DNA from: Glycine soja
Lineage: Eukaryota; Streptophyta; Magnoliopsida; Fabales; Fabaceae
Reading direction: 5' to 3'
Assembly: GCF_004193775.1 (NCBI RefSeq)
Contig: NC_041005.1
Span: 9,860,501-9,924,500, forward strand
Length of the DNA stretch: 64,000 bases
The notes below the pieces were generated by a model. That model saw nothing but the letters and a program-made list of their open reading frames with translations, had not been told where the DNA came from and made no database searches. Each line of letters begins with the position of its first letter. Positions within the stretch are counted from its first letter, which is position 1. The translations under genes were made by a program, and so were the position numbers. Shown here piece after piece: positions 12,146-22,699 of the stretch.

Positions 12146-13139
12146 TGATGCAATCCTACCCCCCAAGAGCATTGGATAGAAGACTCCAAGAAGATTGAGC
12201 CAAAGCTGCTGAAGAAGGCCCTAGGGTTCTTATAAGCCTTAGGGTAGATTTTTGGCCTATGGGCTAAGTATGAGCCCACTTATCTCTGTACATATTAAAT
12301 TAGGGCTTCATTATTTTTGGGCCCTTTATTTAGGGCTCCATAGTGTAGGGAGGGTACCCTAGTAATGTAGGATTTTTCAGCCCTTGTATTTTAGAGCACC
12401 TAGACTAGTTGTCGTATTAGGGGTAGTTTTGTAATTTCATATGCATTAAGTGTACTATTTGATGTGTGTGTGCTGGGAGAGAAATTTAATTGAATTGAGA
12501 GAAACTCAATCCAATTAAATTTTGGACCTTCCTAAGGGGGAGGTGAGCATTTGCTTACTACACTCCATTGCCACATCATGTAGTCACACTTTGTGCATGT
12601 CCTTCATGCTTTACATGCCTCATGACACCTAAGCACACTTATTGGAGAATCTTGGACTTGATCTTGGATTAGTGGGCTGAACCATAGCTAAAATTCACTA
12701 ATCATAATTAGTGAAATTTTGGCTCCAAATTTAGGTCCACAAAATCAAATTCAAGTGAAATTTGAATAGAAACTTAAAAAAATTAAGAAAAGTAATGCAA
12801 TAATTATGAACTTTGAAGTGTAATTCTCAAATGATCAATTTGTGTGTGCATTTTTCAACTTTGATCATTTGAGAATTACACTTCAAAGTTCATACCTCAT
12901 TTGAGACATAAAATTTCGTACTCCTTTTCTTGTCCCTCCACTCATCTTCTCCTATCTTCAAGCTCTTATCCATGACTTCCTATGGTGGTGAACTTGTTCT
13001 TAACTCATATTCTCCTTGAAGTGGCGTCTCCAATCATCTTTCTTCCTTCTCCATTCCACTGCCATTGAACTTCAAGAAGTAAAGGACTTTGTTGATGAAG
13101 AAAATCCAAGGCCTACAAGCTCCACATGGAGCTACTTCA
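12146..13139 (+). repeat. 3' LTR of the defective Ty3-type element, rearranged
   Basis: This copy of the 5' LTR ends GAGCTACTTCA. Around 12775-12890 it differs: the TATA region is replaced by sequence that is the reverse complement of an internal stretch (11771-11794), followed by a 30 bp inverted copy of its own downstream sequence. Confidence 0.88.
12809..12893. repeat. 30 bp perfect inverted repeat inside the 3' LTR
   Basis: The arm GAACTTTGAAGTGTAATTCT... (12809 onward) is repeated as an inverted copy ending ...TTACACTTCAAAGTTC near 12893, with a spacer of about 24 bp. Only the right arm has a counterpart in the 5' LTR. Confidence 0.85.
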
Positions 13140-13795
13140 AGTCCAACCTCAAGTAACTTGAGAACTTCTTTCCACACCTCCTCTTTCATGGATGGATTGA
13201 GCCTCATTTATGGCTGTCTCACTGGCTTGTACTCTTCTTCCATCATAATCTTGTGCATGCAGTATGAGGGACTAATTCCTTTGAGGTCAGACATATGCCA
13301 CCCAATAGCTTCTTTGTGCTTCCTAAGAACCTCTATCAATCGTACTTCTTCATCTGATGACAGGTTATTATTGATCATGACTGGGTTGGTTCCATTATCT
13401 TCCAAGAACACATACTTTAGATGAGTAGGTAGAGGCTTCATCTCCACCTTGGGCTTCTCTAATAGTGTGTCTTTCTTCAAGTCTTCAAAGGTATGTTGCC
13501 CTAAGGGAGCTTTCTTTAATTTGTCTAAGTCTGCCAGACAGTCTCCGATATCTTCTTCTTCTTTATTGGTCAGGCAATCAACAACATTTATAAGGGCCTT
13601 CTCTAATGGGGAGTGAATGGCCAACTGCTGCACAGTGAGGTCGGTTTCTTGCTCTATTGCCTCCACCCTGAATAATTCTTTATGATCACCGGGATGTTTC
13701 ATTGCTTCGAACAAGTTGAAGGTAACTTTCTGATCTTCGACACTCATCTCCAAGTTGCCATCCCTCATGTCCATAACACATTTTGCAGTAAGCAT
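13140..13795 (-). pseudogene. Protease-to-RT linker and RT N-terminus of the Athila-like element
   Basis: The 195-codon frame (13208-13795, minus strand) contains PTHLKYVFLEDN, a hallmark of the region just before RT in Athila-like polyproteins, and VRLIEVLRKHKEAIGWHMSDLKGISP, the RT N-terminal signature. It goes out of frame near 13200 and is cut at 13144 by the agtcc duplication. The protease active site itself is not clear in the piece upstream. Confidence 0.8.
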
Positions 13796-13849
13796 GAATG
13801 GACAACCCAGGATGAGCAGACCATTGTTGATGTATTTAGATTCAAAGTG

Positions 13850-15070
13850 TCTTCTAGCTTAGTGGTTTTCTCATATAAACCAGGCACTTGATTAGAAGGT
13901 CGGATGGATAGGCCACCTTGATCGTTGTTGAAGTTGTTCCCAGGATGAGATCTCTAGCCTTGGCCTTGAGAAAAATTTCCTCCCTGATTGTCTCCAAGAG
14001 GTCCTCCTTGATGGAACCCTTGACGATTGAGATTGGCCATGTAGTTGACTTCTTTGAATGAATCATCTTAGTTCATGCACATACCTGACTCATGGTCCCC
14101 ACCACAAATGTTGCATCCCCTAATTTGCATGATTAAAGAATGGGAAGGTTGCACTGCATGCAACTATTAAGGAAGCTTACCCAGCGTTTCTATGAGGGTC
14201 TTTATTTGCTTGGCTAGAAAATTGTTTTGGCCTAGTAATGCGTCTTGTGATGTGAGCTCAAGAAGACTCTTCTTTGTAGGTGTGTAGGCTCGATCACAAA
14301 GGACAACATGGTCATTAGCTGCCATATTTTCAATCAACTCCATAGCTTCATTAGGTGTCTTCAGTTTGATCTTCCCACCAGCGGAGGCATCAAGTAACTA
14401 CTTCGAATGGGGTCGCAAGCCATCAATGAAGATATTGAGTTGAACTGGCTCGCTGAACACGTGGGTGGGAGTCTTCCGAAGTAAACCACGAAGGTGATCA
14501 AGAGCTTTACTTAGTGATTCATCAGGGAATTAGTGGAATGAAAAAATCTCTACCCTTCCCTCAGCGGTCTCGGACTCTGGAAAATATTTCTTCAAAAATT
14601 TCTCCACCACCTCTTTCCATGTTCGCAAGTTGTTTCCCTTGAATGAGAGTAACCATCTTTTAGCTTCACCAGCCAAGGAGAATGAGAACAGGTTGAGGCA
14701 GATGGCATCTTCAGGAACTCCTGTTATCTTCATTGTGTTGCAAATCTCTACGTATGTAGCAAGATGGGAATATGGATCTTCATTGGGGAGCCTATGAAAG
14801 AGATTGTCTTGAATCAACTAGAAGAGAAAATGTGGATAAGAGATATTGGCAGCTTGAACTTCGGGTCGGGCTATGCTTGTGAAATACTAGGGTGTAGAGG
14901 TACTAGAGTAGTCCTCCAAGGTGATCCTCCATGGCCGGTCTTCTTCCATGATGTGTTCTTCAAAGTTGGGATGTGGAAAAGAAGAAGATGATATAGAGGA
15001 TGATGGTTCTTGATTCCCTTGTTGTTCTTTCTTTCTTCTTGGAGCGTTGTTTCTTCTACACGTTGTCCCA
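13850..15070 (-). pseudogene. gag remnant of the Athila-like element
   Basis: The frame at 14530-14817 contains LAGEAKRWLLSF and WKEVVEKFLKKYFPES, the conserved capsid segment of plant Ty3 gag (retrotransposon gag domain). Downstream pieces continue through stops to a glycine, glutamine and asparagine-rich stretch (13854-14066). A cysteine and histidine segment near 14100 resembles a decayed zinc knuckle. In an active element this protein forms the virus-like particle. Several stops break it. Confidence 0.8.
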
Positions 15071-15121
15071 AGTAGTAAAGTTAAAACGGAAGTCCCAACT
15101 AGTAAAGTTAAAACGGAAGTC
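15068..15121. repeat. 27 bp tandem duplication at the inner edge of the 5' LTR
   Basis: 15068-15094 and 15095-15121 are the same 27 bases apart from one change (CCAAGTAGTAAAG versus CCAACTAGTAAAG). The repeat lies where the primer-binding site should be, and no tRNA match was recognised there. Confidence 0.85.
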
Positions 15122-16511
15122 CGAGTATCGTATCTACAAGAACTTTGTTTGTACTTAGGTAGATAAATATTTAATTTACAAGTAATAGATAAGGAATTTA
15201 AAATAGAAGATAAAGATTGATAAAAGATAAGATAAAGATTTAAATTAAAAGATGACAAAGAAAGATAAGATAAAGATTTAAATTAAAAGATGATAAAGAT
15301 AATAAAAAAAAGTAGAAGATAAAATAGATAGGAAATTTTAATGAAAAAAAAAATAAAAAAAAAAAGACAGATGATGACAAAAAGATGAATTCAGAAGATG
15401 GGAATGTTGGAAACTTAGCCTACCAAAGCTACTTTTTGATGTAATGTTACTGATTTTTTTCTATATATAATTATTCCAATTTATACCTGTATCTACTAGT
15501 TTACTCTAACTTTGGTCCCCCGCATAAAAAAGTCTAATTTATCTATTTTCTCTCCCAAATCCCTTTGCAGAGCTAAAATAGTAAATTGCATTAAGAATAT
15601 AGATGTATAACAGGTTAAACAAATATCAACCTATCCTTAATGATGACTTTATTTAGATACCATTTTCCAGTTATATTAGAAAATAATGTTTCCCAACGCT
15701 AACCCTAAAACTTACAATGAAAATGAGTGATCAAGCCACAAGCAATAATATTAAGCACAAGAAAGGATAATGAAAATGTAATATTCATAAATAGATAGGA
15801 AAAGGAATTACATCAATAGTAGTTGACTGCCAAGTTCCCAACAAAGGGGATTTAGCCTCTCATTGTCATGGAGATTTTACAATTGCAAGAGGGGAATATT
15901 TAGTAAAGGAGGAAAAGATAAGAAAGAGAATGGAGGGAAGGAATGACTCTCATTGTCATGAAGACTTTACAATTGCAAGAAGGGAATATTTAGTAAAGGG
16001 GGAAAAGATAAGAAAGGGAACAGAGGGAAGGAATGACTCTCACTGCTCGCTTCTCCTTCTTCTAGCTTATGCCTTTTATAAGGAATTGTATTCTGTTGAA
16101 TTTTTGTGTGTCTTCTCCTTCTTCTCTCTTCTTCTTTTATAGGTGCAAATTAGTGGGCTTCTGAATTAGTCTGATTTCCTTAATTAGTTCTTCTTTCCTT
16201 AATTATTCTGCTTTTCTGCTTTCCTCAATTAGTCTTCTTTCCTTAATTAGTTTGTTTTCCTCAATTAGCTTACTTTCCTTAATTAGTCATTCTTTCCTCA
16301 ATTAGCTTGCTTTCCTTAATTATTCCTGCATTTTTGGGCTTTATTTTACTCACTAAGCTTCATAAATCCATCACTTTTAATATTCTTTGTACAAAAACTT
16401 AAATGATGTTAATTTAAAAATTATTTGCTCAAAAAGGAAAAATTAAAAGAGAAAAATTACAAATTCCTATATAATTTAACCCCAAAATATTCTCATAATT
16501 AGTAGTTATCA
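15117..16511 (-). repeat. 5' LTR of the Athila-like element
   Basis: This is the partner of 226-1605, ending in the same TAGTTATCA. Two near-identical blocks around 15865-15940 and 15945-16040 form an internal tandem duplication that is also present in the other LTR. Confidence 0.85.
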
Positions 16512-17632
16512 TTCACATATCAACACATGTTCGAATTTACACTTATACTCAATCTCAATAACAATGTTATAATCTCATGATTCATCGTATATTCAATTTA
16601 TCACTTACACACAATTTTAATTACAATTTCATGATCTCAATATAACAATTTATTACGCTAATATAGTAATTTTGTCTAAAATACAAACAAATTATACGAA
16701 AATGTTTCTCACAACATCGGGAATAAACCCCCTCAAACAATGTCACATAATCATATAGGAAGAATTACAGTACAATAAATATCCCAAAATAAACCCCAAT
16801 TTGATCCCCTAAGGATCTCTACACATGTTCATTCAAACCCCCAATTGTGATAAATTCATCCCTTACCTCTAAACGGGCTCACGTGTGTAAATTTCGGCAG
16901 CGATAGCGACATCTCTAGCAGTTCCCTGAAATTTCTCAAGTTTTTCCTCTGTTTGCTCTATTAGGGTTTCAAGCGTTAGAGAGAAGGAGAAGGGATCGGA
17001 GCCTCTAGTTCACTGTGTGCGTGAGATGAGAAATTATCCCTCCACATACATTTCATTGCAAATCTCAACGGTGGAGATATGAGCAAATGAATTTCGAATT
17101 TGGTGTCCAAATTTCACGACGATACAACGGTTAACGAGTTCGGGATCGTAGATTTACTGGGATAGGTTTAAGTGTATGCGGCAAAAATAAAGAGCTACGT
17201 GCAAGGGATGTTTCTTCCACCACAAACATTATCTAGAAAATCCCAACACTCGGTGTGTGTGGGAAAAAGAGAGAATTTTAGGAGGGAGAGAAGGGAAAAT
17301 GAAATTGAGAGGAAGAGAAAGCGTAGAGACCTATCGTCAGTATGAAAACTGACCTAATATATCTCTATTTATAGTTACGGTATTTTCAGCCTATTATTTA
17401 CTCTATTTTTTCTTTATTTTTATTATTTTATAAACATGAACTCTATTTTATTTCCTATCAAATGAATAAATAAACTATCCATTTTATTTTCCTTCAAACC
17501 ATTATTTTAATTATTAAAGTTATTTTTCCTTATTTATTTAATTGTAAAAATCTCATCATTTTTTCTAAAACTCTATTTATTTTTAAATAAAATTTCTTTT
17601 TAATTTATTTTACGAAAAAATGGGGTGTTACA
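16512..17632 (-). repeat. Ty3-type LTR of the TGTAACACCC class, right part
   Basis: On the minus strand this starts TGTAACACCCCA, and a TATAAATAGAG box lies about 260 bp in (complement of 17363-17373), followed by a leader. It abuts Copia gag/pol sequence at 17633, so it inserted into the Copia element. The other side is interrupted at 16512 by the Athila-like LTR. No internal coding region of its own is visible here, so it may be a solo LTR or part of a larger element. Confidence 0.65.
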
Positions 17633-17828
17633 GTTCCAATTCACCCATTAGCACATCCTTTCTTTTACAAAGGATCTCTTTTTTTCCATTATTGATTGAA
17701 TGCTCAATGGTATTATTCAATTCTAAGCGTGCTTCATTCATAAATTGTGATTCAATCTCCAACTCCATCTTTTTAACCTTCAAGGTTTCAAAGGATGAAA
17801 GCCATTGGTCCATTTCTTTTGAATACAC
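17633..17828 (-). pseudogene. Unidentified coiled-coil-like coding fragment next to the Copia remnant
   Basis: The minus-strand open frame contains DQWLSSFETLKVKKMELEIE and a charged, helical, Lys/Glu-rich stretch. It does not look like any part of a Copia polyprotein, and it follows directly on a stop after the gag-pre-integrase segment. It ends exactly at the inserted LTR. It may be a captured host gene piece or simply unrecognised element sequence. Confidence 0.3.
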
Positions 17829-18480
17829 TCATGATGCTCTCTTCACGGCAAAATCTGCATTATTTAAAGCATTCGTTGCATAATGGTTGAGTGAGATTAC
17901 ACATTGTTCCTTAACAACTGTATGATGAAAATGACCTAATCTTTTGTGCCAGACTTCTGTATTGTTTACAGTAAATGGATAGGTTGTTTGCTCCTCCTCT
18001 AATAGATCAAATGAGAAACTTTTGCCTCTCATTTTGATATTGAAAATTTCCTTATCATCGACATCTTTAATCAAATAGTGCATATTTTCAAAGATGACTT
18101 TAAACCCCTTCTCAATCAATTGTCCCACACTTAGCAAGTTTTGATGAATCTCAGGTACATACAAAACATCATAAATTAATTTTGTTCCTGCACAACCTTC
18201 AATGGATACAATTCCATTTCCTGCAACAATGATAAGATCACCATTGCCAATTCAAAGTTTTGATACCTGTGATTTGTCTAACTCTATGAAAAGCTCTTGA
18301 TCGTGGGTCATGTGGTTGGTACAATCACTATCCACTAGCCAACATTTGCTTGAGTTACTGCTTGTAAAACAAATTGCTACAAACAGTTGCTCTTCTTCTT
18401 GTTGATCTGCAACTTGAGCCACATTTTTTTGTTGAAAATTGCTTTTGCAAATTCTCACATGATGCCCCAACTTGTTGCAC
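17829..18480 (-). pseudogene. Copia zinc knuckle, protease and gag-pre-integrase remnant
   Basis: The frame at 18252-18470 has CWLVDSDCTNHMT, the Copia aspartic protease signature, where the usual DSG triad is changed to DSD. The frame at 17829-18164 has MYVPEIHQNLLSVGQL and VWHKRLGHFH, the conserved gag-pre-integrase segment. Partial cysteine and histidine residues upstream (GHHVRIC) resemble the end of the zinc knuckle. The frames are offset from one another, so the polyprotein is broken. Confidence 0.82.
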
Positions 18481-19352
18481 TTTTCACACTAAACATTAGG
18501 TCTTCTCTAGCATTTGAAAGGAGGATGACCCATTCTGCCACAGTGCTTGCAAGGAGGAAATCCTTTGTTGTCTCCATTATTGTTGCTAGTGTTAGCTACT
18601 GCTTCTTAGGTGCTGAAATTTTTCTTCTTGTATTTCTTCCACTTGCTTTTCTCTCCTTGGTTAGTTTGCAATTTAGCTTACAATGCTCCTTCCACAGAAC
18701 CCCTAGCCCTCATTTTTCTTCTTTGCTCCTGGGCTTGTAAAGCATTTACAAGTTCTGCCAAGGTAAGTTTTGATAGATCCTTAGTATTCTCCAATGATGT
18801 AATAGTAGCCTCAAATCTTTTAGGGACAGTCACCAGTATTTTCTCAACTATTCTTGAGTCGAAAAAATTAGAACCAAGTAATCTTACTTTGTTAGCAATG
18901 CTAAGAAGTTTGTTAGCATACTCTTTAATTGTTTCGGACTCCTTCATTTTCTACATCTCAAATTCTCTAACCAGATTTAGGGCTTGCATTCCTTTAATCC
19001 TTTCATCTCCTTCGTATTCATTCTGGAGCAAACTCCATATTTCATATGCTAATTTGATGGTTATGATTCTAGTGAAAATTTCTTTTAAGACAACAACAAA
19101 CAAAGTAGCTCTTGCCTTTGACTTTCTTGCTTTCCTTTCTTTTTGATTTTTTATCTGAGCCATTGTTGAATTAGTTGGTAAAGGAAGAACTTCATAGTCT
19201 TCCTCAATAACTTCCCAGATTTGCCTTTGCCTCCAGATGTGCCTTCGTCTTTGCCTCCAGATGTGCCTCTATTCTCGCTGCCCAGATTTGATAATTGTCA
19301 CCATCAAACACATGTGGTGCTAGTGTTGCGTATGGTGTTTCAAAATCCATTT
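18480..19352 (-). pseudogene. Copia gag remnant (UBN2 type)
   Basis: The start is near 19352 (MDFETPYATLAPHVFDGDNY, typical of Copia gag N-termini). A duplicated stretch near 19220-19265 shifts the frame. Frame 18951-19163 has AYEIWSLLQNEYEGDERIK and frame 18678-18947 has VRLLGSNFFDSRIVEKILVT and FEATITSLENTKDLS, the central gag domain. In active elements this forms the capsid. Confidence 0.82.
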
Positions 19353-19437
19353 ATCAGATGAATTGAAGCAAGGTGTTTAGGCCTTTTTTGTGATGGGTTT
19401 CACTCAGTTCACTCACAGACCCTTCTTAAGAAGAAGA

Positions 19438-19448
19438 CTCTGATACCA
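19438..19448 (-). other. Primer-binding site of the Copia element
   Basis: On the minus strand this reads TGGTATCAGAG, the initiator methionine tRNA site, 3 bp from the LTR edge. It fixes the LTR boundary and orientation. Confidence 0.85.
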
Positions 19449-19451
19449 ATA

Positions 19452-19763
19452 TGTTGTAAAATAAACGTAACTCACAAAATCAAGGGAGATGACTGCATAC
19501 TTTTTTATTGAATGATCATCTGTTTAAATACATATTTGTTGTAACATTGTAACAGAAAAAGTAATAATAACTGACTTCCTATATAATAACCAACCACTAA
19601 CATAACAATTAATAGAAAACAACAAACTAACCCTGGCTTATTATATAATAACCAACCACTAACATAACAATTAATAGAAACTAACAAACTAATCCTAAAA
19701 CCTTGATCAAACAATTAATAGAAAATAACAAACTAACAAACAATTACTTATACAGGTTCAACA
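19452..19763 (-). repeat. 5' LTR of the Copia element
   Basis: This 312 bp LTR is bounded by TGTTG and CAACA. It contains an internal duplication: the block ATATAATAACCAACCACTAA occurs at about 19580 and again at about 19642. Confidence 0.8.
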
Positions 19764-21040
19764 GAAGCGTGGTGGGGAAGCATCATGTATTTCTATTTAT
19801 TAGGCCTAAAAAACAAAAAAGCGCAAGTATTGTGAAACAATAGGTGGGTTTCGAGAGTGTGATGCTTGATGCAGGGGAAATGGCTCATCTTAGTAGAGCA
19901 AATGAGGCTGGTGCAATGATAATAGAAGAAGGGTCTCATATATTGCTTGTGGATGATCAAGAGCACCCAATAGATATAATTGTTTGATGCTATAGATTTA
20001 TTCTTCAACAATGTCAACCTAATTTAGCCAACATGCATCTGAAACACGCTGCACTTTGGGATTATGAGACCAAGAAATGTACTATAATTTGATTTGGTTC
20101 CTGGCTCCATGGTATTTGCATATGAAATTTAGATGAACAAAGAAGAATTATTTAAGTATTTGCATGTAAAAGTTGGCCCTCGTTGATTATTGACAGAGAT
20201 AAACCTGGTCACTAAATTGAATTGTATTTGTATGCATCATCTAAATTCTGAAAGTGTTTTTCTTTCTTCGCTTCTAGAGAATGCTTCATATGTATGGTTA
20301 CAAATAATCGTGGAACACATTCCACGATACTAGTGTTCAATTGTTCATTAAACGTGTCAATTTGAGAACAAAATTTCATTTTCTAAAACGTATAGCTTAC
20401 TTAGAGAAAATCTCCTATAAATTATGCGTAATTATTTTACTTCCTGAATGAATATACATTTCTATGGTACGAAACACAATGAAGTGATCTTAATAGTTGA
20501 CTATTGTCATCATGCAAGAGGAAAATGGGAATTATATAGCTAACATGGAAGATTGATTACACTTGACTTTGAGTGTTGAATCCAGTATTCCAACATGTGG
20601 AGATTGGTTTTCATTAATCTCTGCATGGCAATATGAACATTAATCTCCACATGTAATCTAAGGCCACCAAATAATCTATTATCAATATACAAACAAGGCC
20701 CTGATACCTCCACAGTGGCCACGTGTCGGAATACCCAAGCCCCATCATTCTCGCCCAAACATTTATTATTATTTTATTATTTTATTAATTCGTCCATGTC
20801 ATAGTGCATTTATTGTTTACTGCCTTTTACGCTTTTTTCCTTCATTTCGGTTATTATACTCCTTTTGCACATAAGTTGCTTCGTTTTCCACTCCACATTT
20901 ATTATATTTTGTCTTTTGCGTTTAATGCTCTTCATTTTCCGATGAACGCATGTTTCCAAGAAACATTATTGTGACCCTGGGGCATCGAATGCATTTTGGG
21001 GTTACCCCATTTTGAACTCCCTTTAGTTTGGAGTGTCGCT
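19764..21040. other. Unassigned stretch with one short gene-like fragment
   Basis: There is no gene that I can support. A plus-strand frame at 19862-19987 (MLDAGEMAHLSRANEAG..., 41 codons, ending HPIDIIV) reads like coding sequence but matches no family I recognise. The rest is AT-rich non-coding sequence. Confidence 0.35.
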
Positions 21041-21048
21041 ATTGAGTT

Positions 21049-22690
21049 GTGCACCAGTTCCATTTTCATCCCGTGAAGAAAAAAAACAAATGCACTTCTA
21101 TTTACATCTTGGACGTCAACGACACTGGAGCTAGACCCCGTCAATGGTCGTATCCCCTCCAACCTCAACAGGTTCGTGTTTCTTTTGTTTTGCCTTTGTT
21201 ATGTTTTCTGAGATCTCGCAATACAAAAGCTTGGATTTGTTTGTGTTCCTGAGCCTTCCTAAACCTTCTATTGTATGCAGAAAAGGTGGAAGAAGACACT
21301 AAAGCTGTCATTTTTAACTCCAAAAAGCTTCGATTTTTGTCTCATTTTTATCTCAAATAGGTTTGTTTTCTTTGTTTCTCTGCCTACATGTTCGTTTTCT
21401 TTGTTTCTCCATCTTCCATTTTTGTTCCTCTCCATTCCTCTTCATATATATTCCGTTTTACTTTTATTTTCCTTTTGATTCCATTTTCGTTTATCTCATT
21501 GCATGTTCATTGTTTTTTATGAATCGCTATTGTATGCAGAGAAGGTGGAAGAAGACACTAAAGCTGCCATTTTTAACTCCAAAAAGCTTCGATTTTTATC
21601 TCAAACATATTTGTTTTCTTTGTTTCTCTATCTACATGTTTGTTTTCTTTCTTTGTTTCTCCATCTTCTATTTTCGTTCCTCTCCATTCCTCTTCATATT
21701 TTGTTTTACTTCTATTTTCGTTTTGGTTCCATTTTTGTTTATCTCACTGCATGTTCATTGTTTTTTATGAATCACTATTGTATGCAGAGAAGGTGAAAGA
21801 AAACACTAAGCTGTCATTTTTAACTCCAAAAAGCTTCGATTTTTATCTCATTTTTATCTCAAACAGGTTTGTTTTCTTTGTTTCTCTATCTACATGTTTG
21901 TTTTCTTTCTTTCTTTATTTCTCCATCTTCCATTTTCGTTCCTCTACATTCCTCTTCATATTTCATTTTACTTTTATTTTCGTTTTGGTTCCATTTTTGT
22001 TTATCTCACTGCATGTTCATTGTTTTTAATGAATCGCTATTGTATGCAAAGAAGGTGGAAGAAGACACTAAAGTTGTCATTTTTAACTCCAAAAAGCTTC
22101 GATTTTTATCTCATTTTTATCTCAAACAGGTTCGTTTTCTTTGTTTTTTTGGTTTACCGTTAAATTTTTTTGTCATCGACAGCCTTCTTGAGCGTGTTCA
22201 TTCTTTCCTATACCCATTTTTTCACAAGCCAAAAGATTTAATTTTTGGGGGTGTTCTCCCTTTATTTTGTTTTCTGAGTTCTTGCACTACAAAAAGCTTA
22301 AATTTTTTGTGTTCTTCAACCTTCTACACCTTGTGTTGCATTTTGGGTTCATTTTTGTATCATTGGGTAACTTCTTTTTTCCTTTTCTATTTTTTCGCAA
22401 CCCAAAAGCTTAAATTTTTTTTTGTGTTCTGCCTTTATTTTGTTTTCTGAGTTCTCGCAACACAAAATCTTATATTTTTTGTGTTCCTCAGCCATCTCCA
22501 CCTTTTTGTGCTTTCGTCCTTTTTTTGGTGGTGTAAAGGTTCAATATAATTTTTTTGTGTTGCATTTTTGTGTTCAGTTGAAGCAATGACAGGAATTCTT
22601 GACACAAAATCAGTTGACTCCGGTGATGGGGTAGCATTCTACTTAATGTGTATGGGAGTTGATAATCAGGAAACAACAAAATTGGAGTGA
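21049..22690 (+). other. Possible gene or pseudogene with repeated exon-like units
   Basis: A first exon-like segment ends at a CAACAG|GTTCGT donor near 21171. Four related units follow at about 21278, 21539, 21787 and 22050. Each has a TATTGTATGCAG (or ...CAA) acceptor-like site, about 80 nt with coding character (KVEEDTK...NSKKLRFLS), and in units 1, 3 and 4 a CTCAAA(C/T)AG|GTT donor-like end. A last segment after TTTGTGTTCAG (22578) has an open reading EAMTGILDTKSVDSGDGVAF and a stop at about 22690. No protein family was recognised and no complete frame was established. Confidence 0.35.
21267..22135 (+). repeat. Tandem array of 250-260 bp units
   Basis: About 3.5 units start at 21267, 21527, 21776 and 22039, each beginning TATTGTATGCA and containing AACTCCAAAAAGCTTCGATT. 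Spacing is about 261, 248 and 263 bp. The linking parts are T- and C-rich (TTTGTTTCTC, CTCTTCATAT). Confidence 0.88.
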
Positions 22691-22699
22691 TGATGACTC

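Larger units (their letters stand above)
7634..13139 (+). mobile_element. Defective (non-autonomous) Ty3-type LTR retrotransposon
   Basis: This is a complete two-LTR element of about 5.5 kb, with LTRs 7634-8610 and 12146-13139. It has a PBS-like site, a polypurine tract and perfect agtcc target duplications. The roughly 3.5 kb interior has a long leader, a broken gag with a zinc knuckle and a short RT relic, but no protease, RNase H or integrase that I can see. It therefore looks like a deletion derivative that would need enzymes supplied by another element. It sits inside the RT region of the Athila-like element in the opposite orientation. Confidence 0.9.
226..16511 (-). mobile_element. Athila/Calypso-like Ty3 (gypsy) LTR retrotransposon, decayed and carrying nested insertions
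   Basis: Two direct LTR copies (about 226-1605 and about 15117-16511) flank gag, protease, reverse transcriptase, RNase H and integrase remnants, all read on the minus strand in that order, which is the Ty3 order. The right LTR is therefore the 5' one. A purine-rich tract (1606-1620 on the minus strand) abuts the 3' LTR. The gag and pol pieces look like the Athila/Calypso lineage known from soybean. Two plus-strand insertions interrupt the element: a solo LTR at 5631-7167 and a second retrotransposon at 7634-13139. Removing them leaves an element of roughly 9 kb. Many stops and frameshifts make it inactive. No exact target duplication was found: tttac at 220-224 and ttcac at 16512-16516 differ at one base. 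Confidence 0.88.
17633..19763 (-). mobile_element. Copia-type LTR retrotransposon, 5' part only
   Basis: It has a 5' LTR (19452-19763), a PBS, then gag, zinc knuckle, protease and gag-pre-integrase pieces on the minus strand. It is truncated at 17633 by another LTR. The integrase, RT and 3' LTR are not in this window, although they could lie to the left of position 1 beyond the nest. Confidence 0.85.

Noticed and set aside
18387..19146. Plus-strand frames of 117 and 178 codons
   Set aside because: They are antisense to the clear Copia gag remnant.
21363..22450. Long overlapping Phe/Leu-rich open frames across the tandem array
   Set aside because: They arise from the T- and C-rich linkers between repeat units. 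The protein-like content is low-complexity and repeats with the units.
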